This document shows positions 60,753 through 64,000 of a stretch of DNA of 64,000 bases, in pieces. Where the stretch lies: positions 186,001 through 250,000 of the forward strand of contig CAVOJD010000029.1 of assembly GCA_963696075.1 (NCBI GenBank). Direction: 5' to 3'. This DNA comes from CAJQQK01 sp963696075 (GTDB taxonomy: Bacteria > Pseudomonadota > Alphaproteobacteria > Rhizobiales > Hyphomicrobiaceae). The stretch's first letter is position 1. Every line of letters begins with the position of its first letter. The notes below the pieces were generated by a model, which was given only the letters and a program-made list of their open reading frames with translations, was not told the DNA's origin and made no database searches. The position numbers were made by a program, and so were the translations under genes.

Positions 60753-61922
60753 ATGTCGTCATCGGTGTCGATGCGCACCCAAACCTTGATCGCAGTGCTG
60801 GTTGTCGGATTAGGCATTGGGCTGTGGTTGGCTCGTGAACCTGTTTCAGCGGCCGTCATTAAGCTCTTCGGCAACAAGGCCGGCGAAACACGTGCCGGAC
60901 GCGGCGACCGTGGCGGCGCCGTGCCGGTCGTCGTCGGCGAGGTCGGGCAGGCACGTGATGATCTGCTGTTTGCGGGTGTCGGCACGGCCCGCGCCCTGGC
61001 GCATGTGACGCTTTTCCCGGCCGTCTCCGGTGAACTTCGCGAAGTACTCTTGAAGCCGGGCGACAGGGTCGAAAAGGGCGCCCCCGTCTTCAAACTCGAT
61101 GATCGTCAGGCCCGCCTCTCGGTCGCCCTCTCCCGCTCCAGGCTTGAAGGTGCGAAGCGATTGCTGGAGCGCGCTGAACGCCTCGAGGAGCGCAATGTGC
61201 AATCGATGGCCCCGGTTCTCGACGCAAGGACCGCCGTTGAGCAGGCCGAGGTGGAATTGCGCCGCGCTGAGGCCACCCTGCAGGACCACACCATCGAAGC
61301 CCCGTTTGATGGCATCGTCGGCATTCCGCGCGTCGAAGTCGGTGACCGCGTCTCCCCAACGACGGCCCTTGTGAACATCGACAACCGTTCCAAGCTCGTC
61401 GTCGAGTTTGATGTCCCGGAAGTGTTCGTGCCGCGCCTGTCGATCGGGCGCGCGCTGGAAGTCCGCACGCCGGGCTTCAAGCGCCGTGTCTTCGCCGGCC
61501 AGATCAGCGGCATCGACAGCCGCGTGGACCCGCAGCGGCGCACGATCGTGGTGCGCGCTGAAGTCGACAATGGCGAAGACCTCCTCCGTCCCGGCATGTC
61601 GTTTTCGATCGACCTGGTCCTCGAAGGCAAACCGTATCCGAAGATCCCCGACCTTGCCCTCCAGTTCGCGACTGACGGCAACTACATCTGGCGCCTGAAG
61701 GATGGTGCCGCCGAGCGCGTCTCCGTCGAAATCGTCAAGCGCGTCAGCGATGATGTCCTGGTCTCGGGCGATTTGAAACAGGGCGATTTGATTGTGCTGG
61801 AAGGCGTCCAGCGCCTGCGCCCGGGCCGCAAGGTGCGCCGGGTTGATCCGGGCAATCCCGGAACGGACAAATCACGCAGCAACAAGAACGCGTCGGCCAA
61901 GCCGGCGGCTGAACGGCGGTAG
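60753..61922 (+). CDS. RND efflux periplasmic adaptor (membrane fusion protein)
   Basis: A 389-residue HlyD-type adaptor with an N-terminal membrane anchor (9-28). The lipoyl half-motifs are FPAVSGELREVLLKPGDRVEKGAPVFKLD and APFDGIVGIPRVEVGDRVSPTTALVNID, with a helical hairpin between them (SRSRLEGAKRLLERAERLEE) and a beta-barrel domain after. It links the RND pump to an outer-membrane channel. The ATG at 60753 is likely; TTG 60744 or ATG 60771 are possible. It is followed five bases later by the pump gene. Confidence 0.93.
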   Translation: MSSSVSMRTQTLIAVLVVGLGIGLWLAREPVSAAVIKLFGNKAGETRAGRGDRGGAVPVVVGEVGQARDDLLFAGVGTARALAHVTLFPAVSGELREVLLKPGDRVEKGAPVFKLDDRQARLSVALSRSRLEGAKRLLERAERLEERNVQSMAPVLDARTAVEQAEVELRRAEATLQDHTIEAPFDGIVGIPRVEVGDRVSPTTALVNIDNRSKLVVEFDVPEVFVPRLSIGRALEVRTPGFKRRVFAGQISGIDSRVDPQRRTIVVRAEVDNGEDLLRPGMSFSIDLVLEGKPYPKIPDLALQFATDGNYIWRLKDGAAERVSVEIVKRVSDDVLVSGDLKQGDLIVLEGVQRLRPGRKVRRVDPGNPGTDKSRSNKNASAKPAAERR

Positions 61923-61927
61923 CGCAG

Positions 61928-64000
61928 ATGGCAAGATTCAGCGCCAACGATCTGCCCGGCATTTCGGTTCGCCGCCCCTATCTGGCAGCCGTCCTGAACC
62001 TTCTGATCATAGTCGCAGGCATCAGCGCAATTCTGGGCGCCGAAGTGCGCGAGTTGCCCGACATTGACCGTCCCGTTGTTTCCGTGCGCGCGAATTATCC
62101 GGGCGGCACGCCGGAATCGGTCGACGCGGAACTGACGAGCCTGGTCGAGGGCGCCGTTGCCCGCGTCAACGGCATTCAACAGATCCGCTCCTCGAGCGAG
62201 GAAGACAACTTCCGCATCCACATCGAGTTCTCGCCGGACACCGACCTCATATCTGCCGCCAACGATGTGCGTGAGGCAGTGAGCCGTGTGGCCCGCGACC
62301 TGCCAGCGGGCGTCGAGCAGCTGACTGTGATCAAGGCTGACGCCGACGCCTCGCCGATCATGGAGCTCGCCGTCTCCTCCGAAAATTATCCGATCGAACA
62401 ACTGAGCCGGATTATCGACGATCAGGTCATCTCCCGCCTGATCGCCGTCAACGGCGTTGCCGATGTGACGACCTTCGGGGACCGCAAACAGGTCTTGCGC
62501 GTTCTCCTCGATCCCTTGCGCATGGCCGGCTACGGCCTGAGTGTCGCTGATGTCGCGCGCACCTTGCGCCTCGCCGACCAGGACGTTCCCGCAGGGAGCT
62601 TCAAGAGCGATGAGCAGGCGGTCATGGTCCGCGCCGACGCCTCCGCCAGAACGCCCGAGGAAATCGGCAAGCTGCTGATCACCGGGACAGTGCGCATCTC
62701 GGACGTGGCGGATATTTTCTTTGCTCCCGCCGCCGAAGTGAACCGCGTGCGCCTCAACGGGCGCAACGTCGTCAAGCTCAACGTCATCCGCCAGGCGAAA
62801 TCCAATACCGTCGAGATTGCGACGGCGGTCAAGCAGGCCGTGGACGAGATCAATCGCTCCATCGAGGGCATTCAGGTCCGCGTCATCAGCGACGATTCAC
62901 TTTTCGTCGAAGGCGCGATCCGCGAGGTGCTCGTCTCGCTGGGCCTTGCCGTTTTGATCGTTGTCGCAGTGATCGCGATCTTCATTGGCCAACTGCGCTC
63001 TGCGCTCATTCCAGCGGTTGCAATCCCGGTCGCATTGATTGGGACGGTCGCGGCGATCTGGGTGCTGGGCTTTTCCGTCAATCTCGTGACGTTGCTGGCG
63101 CTGGTGCTCGCGGCGGGACTTGTGGTCGACAACTCGATCGTGGTGCTCGAAAACATCCAGCGTCTGCGTGGCGAGGGCCTCCAGCCCCGCGCGGCCGCCG
63201 TCATCGGCACGCAGCAGGTCTTCTTTGCCGTCGTTGCGACGACGGCGACGCTGATCTGCGTCTTCTTGCCGATTTCCTTCCTGCCCTCCACCGCAGGCCG
63301 CCTCTTCCGAGAGTTCGGCTTTGTGCTCGCGGTGACGGTCATGATCTCATCGTTTGTCGCGTTGACGTTGGTGCCGATGCTTGCCTCCCGCCTGGCGGTT
63401 GGTGAAACGAAGCGCGGCATCCTTGGCCGCCTGCTCGACCACCTCGGCAGCGTGCTGCAACGGGCCTACGTCTGGGTGCTCGACCGCGTTCTCGCGGTGC
63501 CCCTGGTCGTGATCGCGCTGAGCTCCCTGGTGTTTGTCGGGGCGGCGGTGACCTATCCCAACCTTGGCGAAGAGCTGTTGCCAACCGAGGACCGCGGTCA
63601 GTTGACGGTTTGGCTGGTCGGCCCGGACGGCGTCGGGCTCCAGTACACCGACCGCCAGGTCGAGCGCGCCGAAGACGTTCTGAAACCGTTGCTGGCAGAC
63701 GGCACCGTCACGGAGCTTTTCTCAGTATCCGGCCGCTACGATACCAACCGCGGTTATATCCTTGCGCCCCTGAAGCCATGGGATGAACGAACGGTCACGC
63801 AGCAGGAATTACAAGCCAGCCTGACCAACGCCATGGACCAGATCCCGGGCGCGCGGGCGCGTTTCCACGGCGGCAACAGCCTGGGCTTGCGCGGCGCCGG
63901 TCGCGGCATCCGGTTTGCGGTCACCGGCTCCAACTACATGGACCTTGCCGACGAGGCCAACCGCCTTGTCGAGCACCTCGAGAAGGAGGCGCCTGAGCTG
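61928..64000 (+). CDS. RND efflux transporter permease, 5' part (runs off the window)
   Basis: The first 691 codons of an AcrB/MdtC-class proton-driven pump, open to the last base of the window. TM1 is near residues 18-36. Porter-domain segments SVRANYPGGTPESVDAEL and ISRLIAVNGVADVTTFGDRKQVLRVLLDP are clear. The TM4 proton-relay segment is VVDNSIVVLENIQ (D401, N402), where many efflux pumps have two aspartates. It forms an operon with the adaptor; no outer-membrane channel gene is seen within the window. Confidence 0.93.
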   Translation, partial: MARFSANDLPGISVRRPYLAAVLNLLIIVAGISAILGAEVRELPDIDRPVVSVRANYPGGTPESVDAELTSLVEGAVARVNGIQQIRSSSEEDNFRIHIEFSPDTDLISAANDVREAVSRVARDLPAGVEQLTVIKADADASPIMELAVSSENYPIEQLSRIIDDQVISRLIAVNGVADVTTFGDRKQVLRVLLDPLRMAGYGLSVADVARTLRLADQDVPAGSFKSDEQAVMVRADASARTPEEIGKLLITGTVRISDVADIFFAPAAEVNRVRLNGRNVVKLNVIRQAKSNTVEIATAVKQAVDEINRSIEGIQVRVISDDSLFVEGAIREVLVSLGLAVLIVVAVIAIFIGQLRSALIPAVAIPVALIGTVAAIWVLGFSVNLVTLLALVLAAGLVVDNSIVVLENIQRLRGEGLQPRAAAVIGTQQVFFAVVATTATLICVFLPISFLPSTAGRLFREFGFVLAVTVMISSFVALTLVPMLASRLAVGETKRGILGRLLDHLGSVLQRAYVWVLDRVLAVPLVVIALSSLVFVGAAVTYPNLGEELLPTEDRGQLTVWLVGPDGVGLQYTDRQVERAEDVLKPLLADGTVTELFSVSGRYDTNRGYILAPLKPWDERTVTQQELQASLTNAMDQIPGARARFHGGNSLGLRGAGRGIRFAVTGSNYMDLADEANRLVEHLEKEAPEL

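Noticed and set aside
1..64000. Defence islands, CRISPR arrays, prophage or insertion sequences
   Set aside because: No spaced direct-repeat arrays, transposase-like or phage-like proteins and no terminal inverted repeats were seen; gene content is chromosomal core and accessory metabolism.

Overview
The window is gene-dense, GC-rich DNA that looks like the chromosome of an alphaproteobacterium, probably of the Hyphomicrobiales (Rhizobiales) or a close relative. The evidence is a FYDLN-acid (TIGR02300-type) zinc-ribbon protein, a general amino-acid (Aap-type) ABC transporter, glutaryl-CoA dehydrogenase, divergent tyrS/anmK, and a suf cluster opened by an Rrf2/IscR-type regulator and a separate cysteine desulfurase. 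No rRNA, tRNA, insertion sequence, prophage or CRISPR array was seen. The order assignment is inference.

Layout. 1-5.3 kb: the end of a methyltransferase gene, a DEAD-box helicase, the FYDLN protein, a secreted nine-repeat cysteine protein, a cold-shock protein with a structured leader, superoxide dismutase and a lipoprotein. 5.3-12.3 kb: SulP anion transporter, gcdH, a very basic secreted protein, a GNAT acetyltransferase, a GMC oxidoreductase and a proline-rich secreted protein. 12.5-16.9 kb: Aap-type transporter in the order ATPase, binding protein, two permeases. 17-24.5 kb: a frameshifted FAD oxidoreductase, a YhaO/YhaN-like nuclease-ATPase pair, a bactofilin, a frameshifted ferritin-like DUF455 protein and a Bcp-type peroxiredoxin. 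25-33.3 kb: AsmA/YhdP-like protein, tyrS, anmK, DMT transporter and a hydrolase. 33.6-43.3 kb: suf Fe-S assembly operon, interrupted between sufB and sufC by three small ORFs, then a DUF924 protein. 43.4-49.8 kb: RhlE-like helicase, MipA/OmpV porin, MBL-fold hydrolase, small DUF2780-like protein and a second GMC oxidoreductase. 49.9-51.6 kb: a three-gene operon of two related cysteine-containing exported proteins and a SCO1/SenC copper chaperone. 52-55.3 kb: amidohydrolase and parE. 55.6-59.3 kb: a three-gene cassette of coiled-coil and membrane proteins of unknown function. 59.3-64 kb: FMN-dependent alpha-hydroxy-acid oxidase and an RND efflux pair running off the end.

The best candidates for undescribed biology are the SCO-linked double cysteine-protein operon (49925-51647), the helical/membrane/acidic-tail cassette (55624-59282) and the nine-repeat cysteine protein (2280-3269). 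Several small regulatory structures also stand out: a double palindrome and a possible leader ORF around the cold-shock gene, and three 19-bp-spaced repeats upstream of the second helicase.

Four genes (methyltransferase, gcdH, FAD oxidoreductase, DUF455) each read as if one extra base had been inserted. This pattern suggests consensus errors more than decay, and the corrected reading frames are given in each entry.
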